The notes beneath the pieces are model-generated. The model saw nothing but the letters and a program-made list of their open reading frames with translations, searched no databases and had not been told where the DNA came from. Positions 26,256 through 36,624 of a stretch of 64,000 nucleotides of DNA are shown here, piece after piece. This DNA comes from Gemmatimonadaceae bacterium (GTDB lineage Bacteria > Gemmatimonadota > Gemmatimonadetes > Gemmatimonadales > Gemmatimonadaceae). Location: positions 124,001 through 188,000 of the forward strand of contig WYBP01000017.1 of the NCBI GenBank assembly GCA_011525845.1, written 5' to 3'. Numbering within the stretch: the first letter of the stretch is position 1; each line of letters starts with the position of its first letter. A program made the position numbers and the translations under genes.

Positions 26256-28709
26256 CTACCGCACGTCCGCTCGCGCCCAGTCCCACCCTTCGAGACCGGC
26301 CGCGTTCACCGCCTTGACGGCGACCTTCCATCCCGGCTGCGCCCCGGTGAGCGTCGCGCGCGGGGAGGTCACGGTGGCCGTGTGGCGCGCCGGGTCGTCC
26401 GCCGGTCCCCAGCGCACGAGGTAGCGCGTCACGCCCCGCTCCGGCGAGGCCGCCCAGCTCGCCTGCGTCCCCGCGGCGGCGAGACCGGCCAGGCGCGAGG
26501 GGCTCGAGGCCAGGAGCATGATCGTCGCCACCGTGGTGCGGGAGGTCTCGGCCAGCTGCTGGTGGTTGATCGTCTCCAGCACGTCGTGCGGCTGGTGGTA
26601 GTGCGGATTGCCGAGGATCGGGTACGACCCGATGCCGCCGACGATGTCCCCCCAGGCGTCGTAGAGCGCGTGGGCGTCGGTGCTCTTGTAGTAGAACGCG
26701 TCGTAGGTGATCAGCCCGGAGAACTGCATCGCCGCGGCGTGCTGGATGTCGCGGATGCCGGGGTTGGAGTAGCGGATGGTGTTGTCCATGCGCTGGTCGT
26801 TCGACCACCCCATCATGTCGTTGTTGAGCGCGCCGACCACATGGATCGAGTCCTTCATCCGTCGCGCGAACTCGCGTGCGCCGCGCAGCCCCGCCTCCTC
26901 GCCGGTGAAGGCGACGAACATCACCGTGGCCGGGAGCGGCCGCGTGGCCAGCACGCGCGCGGCCTCGAGGATCATCGCCGTGCCCGAGGTGTTGTCGTCG
27001 GCGCCGGGACCCTCGGCGCGGGAGTCGAAGTGCGCCCCCACCACGTAGACGAGCTCCGGGTTCACCGTCCCCTTCACCACCGCGACCACGTTCGCGACCT
27101 CGATCTCGCGGCCGACGTTCGTCGTGAAGCGCTGCAGGTGCGCGTCGAGCCCGTGGCCCCGGTACCTGGCGAGCAGGTACTCGGTCGCCTTCCAGTTCCC
27201 GGGCTGCGTGATGTGCTTGGAGTCGAATGCGAAGAGGTCGCGCTCGGTCGCGTAGATGCGGTTCACGTCGACCGCCGCGGTCGCCTCCCGCACGGCGTCC
27301 GCGATCGGAGCGAAGACGCGCGCTCCCTCGATGCGCCGCGTGCGCTCGGCCGCGAGGTTCGAGTCGACGCGCGCGACGAGCGCCGCGCGCGTGACCTTCG
27401 TGGAGAGGTCGGTGAGGTACAGGTGGCGGTGCGGCGTGACCGTGTCGCCGTCCCGTTCCGAGACGATGGCGATGCGCGTGCCGTCGGGCGATGGCACCCA
27501 CTCGTACTCCGGCGCGACGGTGCGCACGGAGTTGTTGTGGAAGAGGCGCGTCCGCTCGCCCGACGGGAGCGCATAGAGGTGCGACCGCCGGTGCCGCGCC
27601 TCGCCGATCACGGCCAGCAGGCGGTCGGGACCGAGGAACTGCGGGAAGAGGTCGTGCTGGATCTCGCGAGTGAGGCGTGCCGGCGTCTCTCCCGCACGGT
27701 TCGCCACCGTCATCAGCTCCCAGTCCTCACGCAGCATCGTCTGCCAGGACAGCCGGCTGCCGTCGGGCGCGATCGCCAGGCTCTGGACGGGCGTCGCGCT
27801 CACATGCACCTGGACCGGAGCCCCGTCGCCGCGCTGCGTGACGATGGTCGTGAACCGCCCCTCGGCCGAGCGCCAGGCGAGCGTGGAGCCGTCGCGCGAG
27901 AGGACCGCTCCGGTGCCCCCCACGCGCGGGCCGAGCCCCATCGCGCCCAGGAGCGCGAACCCCGTGGGCACGCCCGTGACCTGCGCGCCCTCCGCCGCTC
28001 GCGCGGCGATCGTGACCAGGAGGCGCGAGCCGTCGGCGGAGCGCTCGAGTGCGACGGCCTGACCGTCCTCCACCGGCACCGTGCGCCAGGCGGCCGACGC
28101 GTCGTCGAGCGCACGCTCGAGGAGTGCCGTCGGGCTCCCCGGCGCCGCGCGCGAGAGGAGCGCCGCGCGCAGGGGCGAGCCGCCGAAGAGCTGGAGTCCG
28201 GCGAACGATCCCGTGCCGAGCGGATACTCGCGGACCCCCGAGCCGTCGAGGGCCGCGACGCGGAGCGCCGGTGGGGATCCCGGTGCGAGCCAGCCGATGC
28301 TGCGGCTGTCGGGCGAGAAGGACGGCGTCAGCCCGTCCACCTCGAGCACGGTGGGGAACCCGGGCTCGGCGCGCACCACGCGCACCTTGCGGGCCGCCGC
28401 CGTCCCCAGCTCGAAGGCGAGATAGCGGCCATCCGGCGACCATTGCGGTGCGCGCGCGTCCTTCGCGACCTCGGAGGTCTGCCAGACCTCGCCCGTGAGC
28501 TCAGCGACGCGGTCGTGGAAGTCGCTCGCGTCCGGCGCGCGGAGCACGCGCTGCAGCCCGAGAAGCGCCTCCTCGTACTTCCCGGCCTCCCACGCGAACC
28601 GGGCGCGGTCCATCTCCTCGGCGGCGGCGAGTGGCGCGCGCGGTGCCTGGGGCGACTGGGCCACGAGGACCGCGGGCAGGAGCGAAAGCGTCAGGAGGGC
28701 TCGGCGCAT
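26256..28709 (-). CDS. Secreted M28-family zinc peptidase with beta-propeller and C-terminal Fn3-like domain
   Basis: The 817-aa exported protein has a signal peptide (RALLTLSLLPAVLVAQ). Residues about 85-430 contain repeated SPDG/APDG segments of a TolB-like propeller. The M28 domain (about 490-760) has metal ligands H560, D571, E605, D631 and H705, and catalytic base E604 (FTGEEAG). The last 85 residues look like a fibronectin-type sheet. M28 enzymes remove N-terminal amino acids; here peptide scavenging outside the cytoplasm is likely. Signal, fold and ligands are clear; substrate unknown. Confidence 0.85.
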   Translation of the reverse strand: MRRALLTLSLLPAVLVAQSPQAPRAPLAAAEEMDRARFAWEAGKYEEALLGLQRVLRAPDASDFHDRVAELTGEVWQTSEVAKDARAPQWSPDGRYLAFELGTAAARKVRVVRAEPGFPTVLEVDGLTPSFSPDSRSIGWLAPGSPPALRVAALDGSGVREYPLGTGSFAGLQLFGGSPLRAALLSRAAPGSPTALLERALDDASAAWRTVPVEDGQAVALERSADGSRLLVTIAARAAEGAQVTGVPTGFALLGAMGLGPRVGGTGAVLSRDGSTLAWRSAEGRFTTIVTQRGDGAPVQVHVSATPVQSLAIAPDGSRLSWQTMLREDWELMTVANRAGETPARLTREIQHDLFPQFLGPDRLLAVIGEARHRRSHLYALPSGERTRLFHNNSVRTVAPEYEWVPSPDGTRIAIVSERDGDTVTPHRHLYLTDLSTKVTRAALVARVDSNLAAERTRRIEGARVFAPIADAVREATAAVDVNRIYATERDLFAFDSKHITQPGNWKATEYLLARYRGHGLDAHLQRFTTNVGREIEVANVVAVVKGTVNPELVYVVGAHFDSRAEGPGADDNTSGTAMILEAARVLATRPLPATVMFVAFTGEEAGLRGAREFARRMKDSIHVVGALNNDMMGWSNDQRMDNTIRYSNPGIRDIQHAAAMQFSGLITYDAFYYKSTDAHALYDAWGDIVGGIGSYPILGNPHYHQPHDVLETINHQQLAETSRTTVATIMLLASSPSRLAGLAAAGTQASWAASPERGVTRYLVRWGPADDPARHTATVTSPRATLTGAQPGWKVAVKAVNAAGLEGWDWARADVR

Positions 28710-28729
28710 GGGTCGGCGAGGAAGTGGAA

Positions 28730-28760
28730 GGGGGCGGGTCCGTCATGCGGACCCGCCCCC
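28730..28760 (-). terminator. Terminator after glmS
   Basis: Perfect 13-bp arms (28730-28742 and 28748-28760, GGGGGCGGGTCCG and its complement) enclose a 5-base loop. On the minus strand it is followed by CTTCCACTTCC. It lies 33 bases beyond the glmS stop and about 20 bases before the M28 start, so it separates the two. A TTAACTT sequence just before it could start the M28 transcript, which would put the hairpin in its leader. Confidence 0.7.
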
Positions 28761-28792
28761 AAGTTAACGCCCGACCGCGCGGGTGAGCGCGG

Positions 28793-30619
<1,827 letters not shown>

Positions 30620-30623
30620 AGGG

Positions 30624-30703
30624 GCAGAGGGGAGATGGGAGAGGGGAGATGTGAGGGTGACCGGCGGACCGGTGGGTGCCGCTCCCCTCTCACATCTCCC
30701 GGT
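30624..30703. repeat. Intergenic inverted-repeat element, copy 2
   Basis: Left arm GAGGGGAGATGGGAGAGGGGAGATGTGAG runs from about 30628; the right arm (CCCCTCTCACATCTCCC, about 30683-30700) is its partial complement. The core ACCGG-CGGA-CCGGT forms a small hairpin. It fills most of the gap between glmM and glmS on the minus strand, so it would be transcribed in the glmM-glmS message. Confidence 0.7.
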
Positions 30704-30706
30704 GCT

Positions 30707-32074
30707 TCAGGTCAGCTTCGCCAGCAGTTCACGTCCTTGATCGACCAGCGCCTGCGCGCCCGCAGGCGTTGGCGCCTCCGCGATCACCCGCACGATCGGC
30801 TCGGTGCCGGACGGCCGGACGTGGATCCAGCGGTCCTTCCACCCGAGCCGGAGTCCGTCCTGCGTGTCGGCCTCCGCATCCGGGAACGCCTGCGTCAGCG
30901 CCGCGTACACCGCGTCCAGCGGCTTCGAGGGCCGGTCGAGCTTGTCCTTGATGATCGCGTACCTGGGGAAACGCCCGATGATCCGGGAGAGCGGCTCCCC
31001 ATCCTCGTGCAGCAGTTGCAAGAGGAGTGCCACGCCCAGCGGCGCATCACGCCCCAGGTGCAACTCGGGCAGGATCACCCCACCATTCCCCTCCCCGCCG
31101 ATCACCGCACCCTCGGCCCGCATGCGGAGGGCCACGTTGACCTCGCCGACCGGCGCACGGATCACCCGTGCCCCGCGCTCGGCCGCCATGTCATCGACGA
31201 TCCGGCTGGTGGAAAGATTCGTCACGACCGGCCCCGACCGGTGTCGCAGCACGACACGTGTCGCAAGCGCGAGCGTGTAGTCCTCGCCGATCGCGACGCC
31301 CGCATCCGAGACCAGGGCCAGCCGGTCCACGTCGGGGTCGGTCGCGAAGCCGATCTGCGCGCCCGTGCGCTTCACGAGCTGCTCCAGCGCACCGAGGTTC
31401 TCGGGGACCGGCTCCGGGGGACGTGGGAACCGGCCGTCCGCCTCGAGTTCGATCGCCTCCACCGTGCAGCCCAGGAGCTCCAGGAGATGCGGGATCACCG
31501 CTCCGCCGGCCCCGCGGCAGGCGTCGTACGCCACCCGGAAGCGGCGGGCCCGGATGCCCGGGATGTCCAGGAAGGGGAGCGCGAGGACCCGGTCGAGGTG
31601 GCGCGCGATCGCGTCCGCGTCGAACCGGGTGGTGCCGAGCGCGTCGTAGGTGGCGTAGGGGATGCCGCGGTCGACGAGTGCCCGCATCTCCGCGCCCTGT
31701 GCGGCACTCAGGAACAGCCCGTCCGGACCGATGAACTTGAGGGCGTTCCACTCGATCGGGTTGTGGCTCGCCGTGATCCCGAGTCCACCGGCCGCGTGGT
31801 GGTGCTCCACCGCGAGCTGGATGGTCGGCGTCGTCGTGAGGCCGATGTCGATCACGTCGGCGCCGACGCTCTCGAGCGCCGCGCGCGTGACGGTGTGGAA
31901 GAGGGGGCCGGTCACGCGGCTGTCGCGGCCGAGCACGATGGCCTTGGACTGGCCGCGGGCGATGGCCCAGGCGCCGAAGGCGGCGGCGTAGCGGGCGACG
32001 ACCTCGGGGGTGAGGCCGAAGCCGACGCGTCCCCGGATGCCGGAGACGCCGATCATCAGGCGGGGGTCTGTCAC
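30707..32074 (-). CDS. glmM: Phosphoglucosamine mutase (phosphohexomutase family)
   Basis: This alpha-D-phosphohexomutase converts GlcN-6-P to GlcN-1-P. The phosphoserine is S103 (TASHNP), metal ligands are D246, D248 and D250 (TDPDVDR), the sugar-binding loop is GGEGNGG and the phosphate-binding loop is RPSGTEP. 455 aa from a GTG start. The neighbour glmS supports GlmM over a general phosphomannomutase, though the sugar loop differs from the E. coli GlmM type. Confidence 0.85.
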   Translation of the reverse strand: MTDPRLMIGVSGIRGRVGFGLTPEVVARYAAAFGAWAIARGQSKAIVLGRDSRVTGPLFHTVTRAALESVGADVIDIGLTTTPTIQLAVEHHHAAGGLGITASHNPIEWNALKFIGPDGLFLSAAQGAEMRALVDRGIPYATYDALGTTRFDADAIARHLDRVLALPFLDIPGIRARRFRVAYDACRGAGGAVIPHLLELLGCTVEAIELEADGRFPRPPEPVPENLGALEQLVKRTGAQIGFATDPDVDRLALVSDAGVAIGEDYTLALATRVVLRHRSGPVVTNLSTSRIVDDMAAERGARVIRAPVGEVNVALRMRAEGAVIGGEGNGGVILPELHLGRDAPLGVALLLQLLHEDGEPLSRIIGRFPRYAIIKDKLDRPSKPLDAVYAALTQAFPDAEADTQDGLRLGWKDRWIHVRPSGTEPIVRVIAEAPTPAGAQALVDQGRELLAKLT

Positions 32075-32083
32075 GATATGGGG

Positions 32084-32111
32084 AAGCTAGAGGGCGCGCG
32101 GGTGGGTTCAA
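32084..32111 (-). promoter_or_regulatory. Candidate glmM promoter
   Basis: On the minus strand: TTGAAC (32111-32106), 16 bases, TAGCTT (32089-32084). The expected start point falls about three bases before the GTG at 32074, so the transcript would be almost leaderless. Confidence 0.5.
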
Positions 32112-32160
32112 GAGATGGGATGGGAGGTGGGAGGTGGGAGATGGGAGATGGGAGGCGGGC
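32110..32160 (+). repeat. G-rich tandem segment (repeat copy 3), potential G-quadruplex
   Basis: A purine run built of GGGAGAT, GGGAGGT and GGGAT units gives eight GGG tracts with loops of 2-4 bases. It resembles one arm of the intergenic repeat family; a pyrimidine partner (CGCCTCCCACCCCACACC) lies near 32240. It sits in the divergent gap between glmM and the AMP-ligase gene. Confidence 0.65.
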
Positions 32161-32208
32161 GACTCCGGATCCGTACCCGCCTTCGCGGTGCTCCGGATGG
32201 ATTCGGCG

Positions 32209-32224
32209 TGTGACTTCGGTCACC
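32209..32224. promoter_or_regulatory. CRP-like dyad upstream of the AMP-ligase gene
   Basis: TGTGA (32209-32213), six bases, TCACC (32220-32224): the spacing and half-sites of a CRP-family operator, with only one mismatch to TGTGA-N6-TCACA. It can also form a UUCG-loop hairpin. It lies 39 bases before the GTG of the next gene. The window encodes an adenylate cyclase, so cAMP control is possible, but no CRP gene is visible here. Confidence 0.35.
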
Positions 32225-32262
32225 TTTCGCACTCCTTCGCGCCTCCCACCCCACACCTGACC

Positions 32263-33717
32263 GTGGATCTCCTCTCACTTCGCGCGGCCGCCGGCGGCGG
32301 TTCCGTCGACGGCATCGATGCCGCCGCACTCGTGTCCGCCGGCTTCACGCTGCTGCAGCGCAGCGCGCCGCTGGTGCGGGCGCTGGCGGGGAAGCGCGCG
32401 GCGATCCTGCTCCCCACGTCACCGCAGTTCCTCGTCGCGCTCGCCGCGAGCGACGGCCGGGGCGCGGTGCTCGTCAATCCGCTCGCCACGCCGAGCGAGG
32501 TGGCGCACCAACTGGAGGATGCCGGCGTCGGCGCGGTGTTCACCAACGCATCCCTCGCGTCGCGGCTGCCGGCGGGCACCACGCGCGTGATCCTCGACGA
32601 GGCACCGGCTCGTGCGCTGGTCGTCTCCACCGCCGGCGCGGCGGGCACGGTCGTCGACCTCGGCTCCCACTTCGGCCTGTCGATCGAAGGTGACGCGGAA
32701 GCGCCGGGTCGCGACGAGGAGTGCGCGATCGTCTACACCTCCGCGATGGCAGGCACCGCGCTGGGTGCGATCCTCACCCATCGCAACCTGATCGCCAACG
32801 CACGCCAGACCGTCCAGGCCGGTGGCATCACGCGGGACGACCACGCGCTCGCGGTGCTGCCCTTCGCGCACCTGTTCGGACTGACGGTCTCGGGGATCGC
32901 GCCGCTCATCGCCGGCGCCCGCGTGACCACGATGGAGCGGTTCAACCCCGTCGGTGCCGTGGACGTCGTGCTCCGCGGGCAGGTGACGATGCTGGTCGGA
33001 GTGCCCGCGATCTTCGGCGCGATGCTCGGCGCCATCGGCCGTCGCGGCGGGCGATTGCCGGACACCAGCCTCCGCGTCTGCATCTGCGGAGGGGCCGTGC
33101 TCGATCCCGTGCTGCAGGACCGCTGGTTCGAAGCGACGGGAGTGGAGCTGCGGCAGGGTTACGGACTCACGGAGGCCTCACCCGTGGCCCTCTTCAATGA
33201 CGTGCGGCACGCCAATCGCCGCGGCACGCTCGGCGTGCCCATGCCCGGCGTGCGCGTGAGCATCCGCGACACGGAATCGAGTGAGGAACTCGGCCAGGAC
33301 GCGGTCGGCGAGATCTGCGTCGCCGGTGACACCGTGTTCCGCGGCTATGTCCGCGGTGGCGAGAGCGGGCTGCAGGTCCGCGACGGCTGGCTGCACACCG
33401 GCGACCTGGGCCTCCGGCGCGCCGACGGCGTGTTCGAGTTCCGCGGCCTCCTCAAGCGGATGTTCACGCGGAACGGGTTCAACGTGTACCCGGCGGAGGT
33501 CGAGCGGGTCTTCCGCGCGCTGCCGGGCGTCGCGGACGTCCGCGTCTCGGCGGTGCCCGACGCGGCGTCCGAGCACGCCGTGCACCTGTCGTTGAGCGGC
33601 ACGGTCAGCGAAGCGGAGGTGCGCGCCTGGGCCGACGCCCGGCTCTCGCCCTACAAGCGGCCCTCCTCGGTGGAGCTGCGCGGGCGTGCCCCGGCGCGCG
33701 GTATCCTGGACCCATGA
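32263..33717 (+). CDS. AMP-dependent ligase-like protein with degenerate catalytic motifs
   Basis: The 484-aa protein has the acyl-CoA-synthetase fold: A5-like QGYGLTEASPVALF, A7/A8-like LHTGDLGLRR and VYPAEVERVF. The phosphate loop, normally YTSGTTGxPKG, reads YTSAMAGTALGA. The end, normally with the catalytic lysine in TGKILR, reads APARGILDP and stops, so the lysine is absent. It may have lost adenylation or may bind substrates only. I chose the GTG at 32263; the frame is open upstream into the repeat. The stop overlaps the next start (ATGA). Confidence 0.75.
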   Translation: MDLLSLRAAAGGGSVDGIDAAALVSAGFTLLQRSAPLVRALAGKRAAILLPTSPQFLVALAASDGRGAVLVNPLATPSEVAHQLEDAGVGAVFTNASLASRLPAGTTRVILDEAPARALVVSTAGAAGTVVDLGSHFGLSIEGDAEAPGRDEECAIVYTSAMAGTALGAILTHRNLIANARQTVQAGGITRDDHALAVLPFAHLFGLTVSGIAPLIAGARVTTMERFNPVGAVDVVLRGQVTMLVGVPAIFGAMLGAIGRRGGRLPDTSLRVCICGGAVLDPVLQDRWFEATGVELRQGYGLTEASPVALFNDVRHANRRGTLGVPMPGVRVSIRDTESSEELGQDAVGEICVAGDTVFRGYVRGGESGLQVRDGWLHTGDLGLRRADGVFEFRGLLKRMFTRNGFNVYPAEVERVFRALPGVADVRVSAVPDAASEHAVHLSLSGTVSEAEVRAWADARLSPYKRPSSVELRGRAPARGILDP

Positions 33718-34856
33718 CGCGCGCCTTCTTCGCCGGAGCCCTGGCGCTCGTCGCCTTCGAGGTGGCGAGCGTGTACTTCATCATGCCGATGCCGGGCAGC
33801 CAGCGGATGCGGAGTCTCGAGCTCGCATATCTGCTCTTCCACTGGCGCTGGCCGGTCCGGATCGCCCTGACGATGCTGATCGTCGCCGGGGTCCCCGCCG
33901 TCTGGCGAGGGGGACGCGGACGGCGGGTCATCGCGGGCCTCACCCTGGCCGCGGCGCTGGCCGTCGCTGCGGTGTTCAAAATCCGGCTCTCCGCCGACCG
34001 GATCTTCCTCCCGCCCCGCACGCTCGTGATGGCCCCTGCCGCCGCGAACGACGTGGCGCTCGACCGGCTTGTGGTCGGGATCGAGATCCGCGGTGAGGCG
34101 CGCGCCTACCCGCTCCAGTTCATCGGGTACCACCATCAGGTGCGCGACGTCGTGCAGGGGATGCCGGTCCTGGTCAGCTACTGCACCGTCTGCCGCACCG
34201 GGCGCGTGTTCGAGCCCGTCGTCGATGGGGAGGTGGAGACATTCCGTCTCGTGGGCATGGATCACTTCAACGCGATGCTCGAGGACGCGACGACCGCAAG
34301 CTGGTGGCGCCAAGCGAACGGCGAGGCCGTGGTCGGGCCACGCACGGGGCTCGTGATGCCGGAGATCCCGAGCCGCCAGGTGACGCTCGCGCAGTGGCTC
34401 GCCCTCTATCCGGCGAGCCTCATCATGCAGGCCGACCCCGCGTTCGCTGCGGAGTACGCGCGCGATTACGCCTTTGAGCGCGGCACCAGCCGCGCGCGAC
34501 TCACCGGCACGGACCCGCGCTCCTGGGAGGACAAGTCGTGGGTCGTCGGGCTCCGAATCGGCGAGGCGGAGCGCGCGTACGACTGGAACGAACTCCTCGC
34601 CGAAGGCGCGATCAACGACACGCTCGGCGGGCGCCCCGTGGTCCTGGTGGTCGCCGCGGACAGCGCGAGCTTCTTCGCGTTCGAACGCCCGGACGAGGCG
34701 ACGCGGTTCACGGTCTCCGCGGACTCGCTCCGTGCGGGGGAACGCGCCTTCGCGTTCAACGGCCGCGGACCGGGCGGTGAACTGCGCCCGATCACCGCGA
34801 GCCAGGAGTTCTGGCACAGCTGGCGGACGTTCCATCCGCGGACCACCCGCCATTAG
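33714..34856 (+). CDS. DUF3179 membrane-anchored protein
   Basis: The 380-aa protein has N-terminal membrane segments (about residues 5-25, 48-65 and 72-88) and then a DUF3179 domain with the usual AYPLQFIGYHHQVRDVV and YCTVCRTGRVFEP motifs (two cysteines as C-x2-C). The biochemical role of DUF3179 is not established. It overlaps the AMP-ligase gene by four bases and precedes a two-component pair. Confidence 0.8.
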   Translation: MTRAFFAGALALVAFEVASVYFIMPMPGSQRMRSLELAYLLFHWRWPVRIALTMLIVAGVPAVWRGGRGRRVIAGLTLAAALAVAAVFKIRLSADRIFLPPRTLVMAPAAANDVALDRLVVGIEIRGEARAYPLQFIGYHHQVRDVVQGMPVLVSYCTVCRTGRVFEPVVDGEVETFRLVGMDHFNAMLEDATTASWWRQANGEAVVGPRTGLVMPEIPSRQVTLAQWLALYPASLIMQADPAFAAEYARDYAFERGTSRARLTGTDPRSWEDKSWVVGLRIGEAERAYDWNELLAEGAINDTLGGRPVVLVVAADSASFFAFERPDEATRFTVSADSLRAGERAFAFNGRGPGGELRPITASQEFWHSWRTFHPRTTRH

Positions 34857-34869
34857 GCGGGTTTCCGAC

Positions 34870-36624
34870 GTGCCATCGATCCCCGACCTGAACGCCGGCG
34901 CACCGCTCTTGCAGGCCGCGGTGACGCTCGGCCTCGCGCTGCTGCTGCTCCACCTGCACCGGCGCCACGGCAAGTCGCACTTCCTCTGGTGGGCGGTCGC
35001 GCTCCTCGCGCGCGTGCTGAGTGTCGCCGCGATCGTGAGCTTTATGCTGACCGGGCAGGAGCCGTTCCTCTTCCTGCACCAGGTCTTCCTCGGCTGGACG
35101 GCGCTCGGCTTCGTCTATGCCGCGCAGGTCTTCTCGCGGCAGCTCGCCTGGAGCCCGCGGTTCCTCCTCCTCGTCGCGGTGCCCGTCGGCTGGTCGTACG
35201 TCGCGATCTTCGTCCTCGAGAGCTTCGCCCTCGCAGCGGGGACCGCCGTGGTCCTCCTCGCGCTCGCGACGGCGTGGGCGGGGATCGTGTTCGTCCGCTA
35301 CCGGCGGCGCACGGGGTCGCCCGCGGCCGGCTTCCTCGCCGGGGTGATGCTCCTCTGGGCGGTGCATCACCTCGACTACCCCCTGCTCCGGGCGCGCGGC
35401 GCCTGGGACCCATGGGGCTACTATCTCGACATCCTCTTCGTCCTCGCGATGGGGGCGGGGATCCTCCTCCTCGTGATCGAGGAGCAGCGCGAGGGCCTGC
35501 TCACGCTGACCGCGCTCTCCGGTGACCTTCGCGGCGACGCCAGCGCCGACTCGCGCAACGCGCTGCTCACGCGGCCGCTCGGACTCCGCGGCGTGCGCGG
35601 TGCCGCGCTCTTCCGCGCGCACGCCGGGGTCATCGCTCCCGTCCGCGGTGTCGGCGACTGCGCCGGCTGGGGCGTGGATGGCGTACCCCGGGAGATCCAC
35701 GCACTGGTCGCCGCCGCCGCGACTGCGGGACGCACGCGGCTCGAGGGACGGGCGAGTGTGGGATCCGAGGCACCGGCCTTCGCCGCGGCTCTCCCCCTCC
35801 GCGCCGATCCTGAGGCGACGGACCTCCTGGTCATCATCGGCGACGTCGCCGCACCCTTCGCCGCGCTCGATGACGCGATCCTCGACGTCGTGGGGGAGCA
35901 GGTGGGGCACGCCCTGGAGCACGCCGACCTGAGCGCGCGCCTCGCCGCGCGCACCCACGACCTCGAGCGACTCTCCCTGCGGATGCTGCAGGAGCACGAG
36001 GAGCAGCGCCGCCGCCTCGGCCGCGAGCTGCATGACGAGACGGCGCAGATCTTCTCGGCACTCAAGCTGCAGCTCGGCCTGCTCCGCGAGGAGGTCGCCC
36101 CGGAGGTGCAGGAGCGCATCGACCGCCTCATCGCATGGGTCAACCGTGGCACGGGGAGCGTCCGGACCGCCACCGAGGGGCTCCGCCCCGCGTTGCTCGA
36201 CGACCTCGGACTCCTGCCCGCCCTGCGCGCCCTCGCCGCGGAGGTGCGCGAATGGGGTGGACTCGAGGTCGAGTTCGACGCATCCGGCTGGCCGGCGACG
36301 GCGCGCGGACGGCTCGCGCACGACGCAGAGGTCGCGCTCTTCCGCGCGCAACAGGAGGCGCTCTCGAACGTCGTGCGCCACGCGCACGCCTCGCGCGTCG
36401 GACTCTCCCTCGCCATCCGGGACGGCCGGGCCCACCTTCGGATCCATGACGACGGCGTCGGACTCGCCCCGGAGCTCCTCGTGCGCGCGGCCAGCGGTCC
36501 CGGCCGGTCGGGACTGATCGGGATGCGGGAACGCCTCGCGGCGGTCGGCGGCGGGCTCTCGCTCACCGTCCCGGAGGGCGGCGGCCTCCTCGTCGAGGTC
36601 CACGTGCCGGTGCGCGACCGATGA
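34870..36624 (+). CDS. NarL-type sensor histidine kinase with a seven-helix membrane sensor
   Basis: The 584-aa protein starts with about seven membrane helices (residues 12-205). A GAF-like cytoplasmic stretch (about 220-350), a HisKA_3 domain with phospho-acceptor H388 (GRELHDETAQ) and a C-terminal HATPase domain (EALSNVVRHAHA, HDDGVGL, GMRERLAAVGG) follow. The chosen GTG at 34870 is the best fit; no ATG lies nearby. It overlaps the response-regulator gene (ATGA), so they form a pair. The membrane sensor shares the H-x-LWW pattern with the membrane protein at 39563. Confidence 0.9.
   Translation: MPSIPDLNAGAPLLQAAVTLGLALLLLHLHRRHGKSHFLWWAVALLARVLSVAAIVSFMLTGQEPFLFLHQVFLGWTALGFVYAAQVFSRQLAWSPRFLLLVAVPVGWSYVAIFVLESFALAAGTAVVLLALATAWAGIVFVRYRRRTGSPAAGFLAGVMLLWAVHHLDYPLLRARGAWDPWGYYLDILFVLAMGAGILLLVIEEQREGLLTLTALSGDLRGDASADSRNALLTRPLGLRGVRGAALFRAHAGVIAPVRGVGDCAGWGVDGVPREIHALVAAAATAGRTRLEGRASVGSEAPAFAAALPLRADPEATDLLVIIGDVAAPFAALDDAILDVVGEQVGHALEHADLSARLAARTHDLERLSLRMLQEHEEQRRRLGRELHDETAQIFSALKLQLGLLREEVAPEVQERIDRLIAWVNRGTGSVRTATEGLRPALLDDLGLLPALRALAAEVREWGGLEVEFDASGWPATARGRLAHDAEVALFRAQQEALSNVVRHAHASRVGLSLAIRDGRAHLRIHDDGVGLAPELLVRAASGPGRSGLIGMRERLAAVGGGLSLTVPEGGGLLVEVHVPVRDR

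Noticed and set aside
30620-30706. glmS ribozyme or riboswitch upstream of glmS
   Set aside because: The gap is filled by the intergenic repeat and has no conserved ribozyme core.
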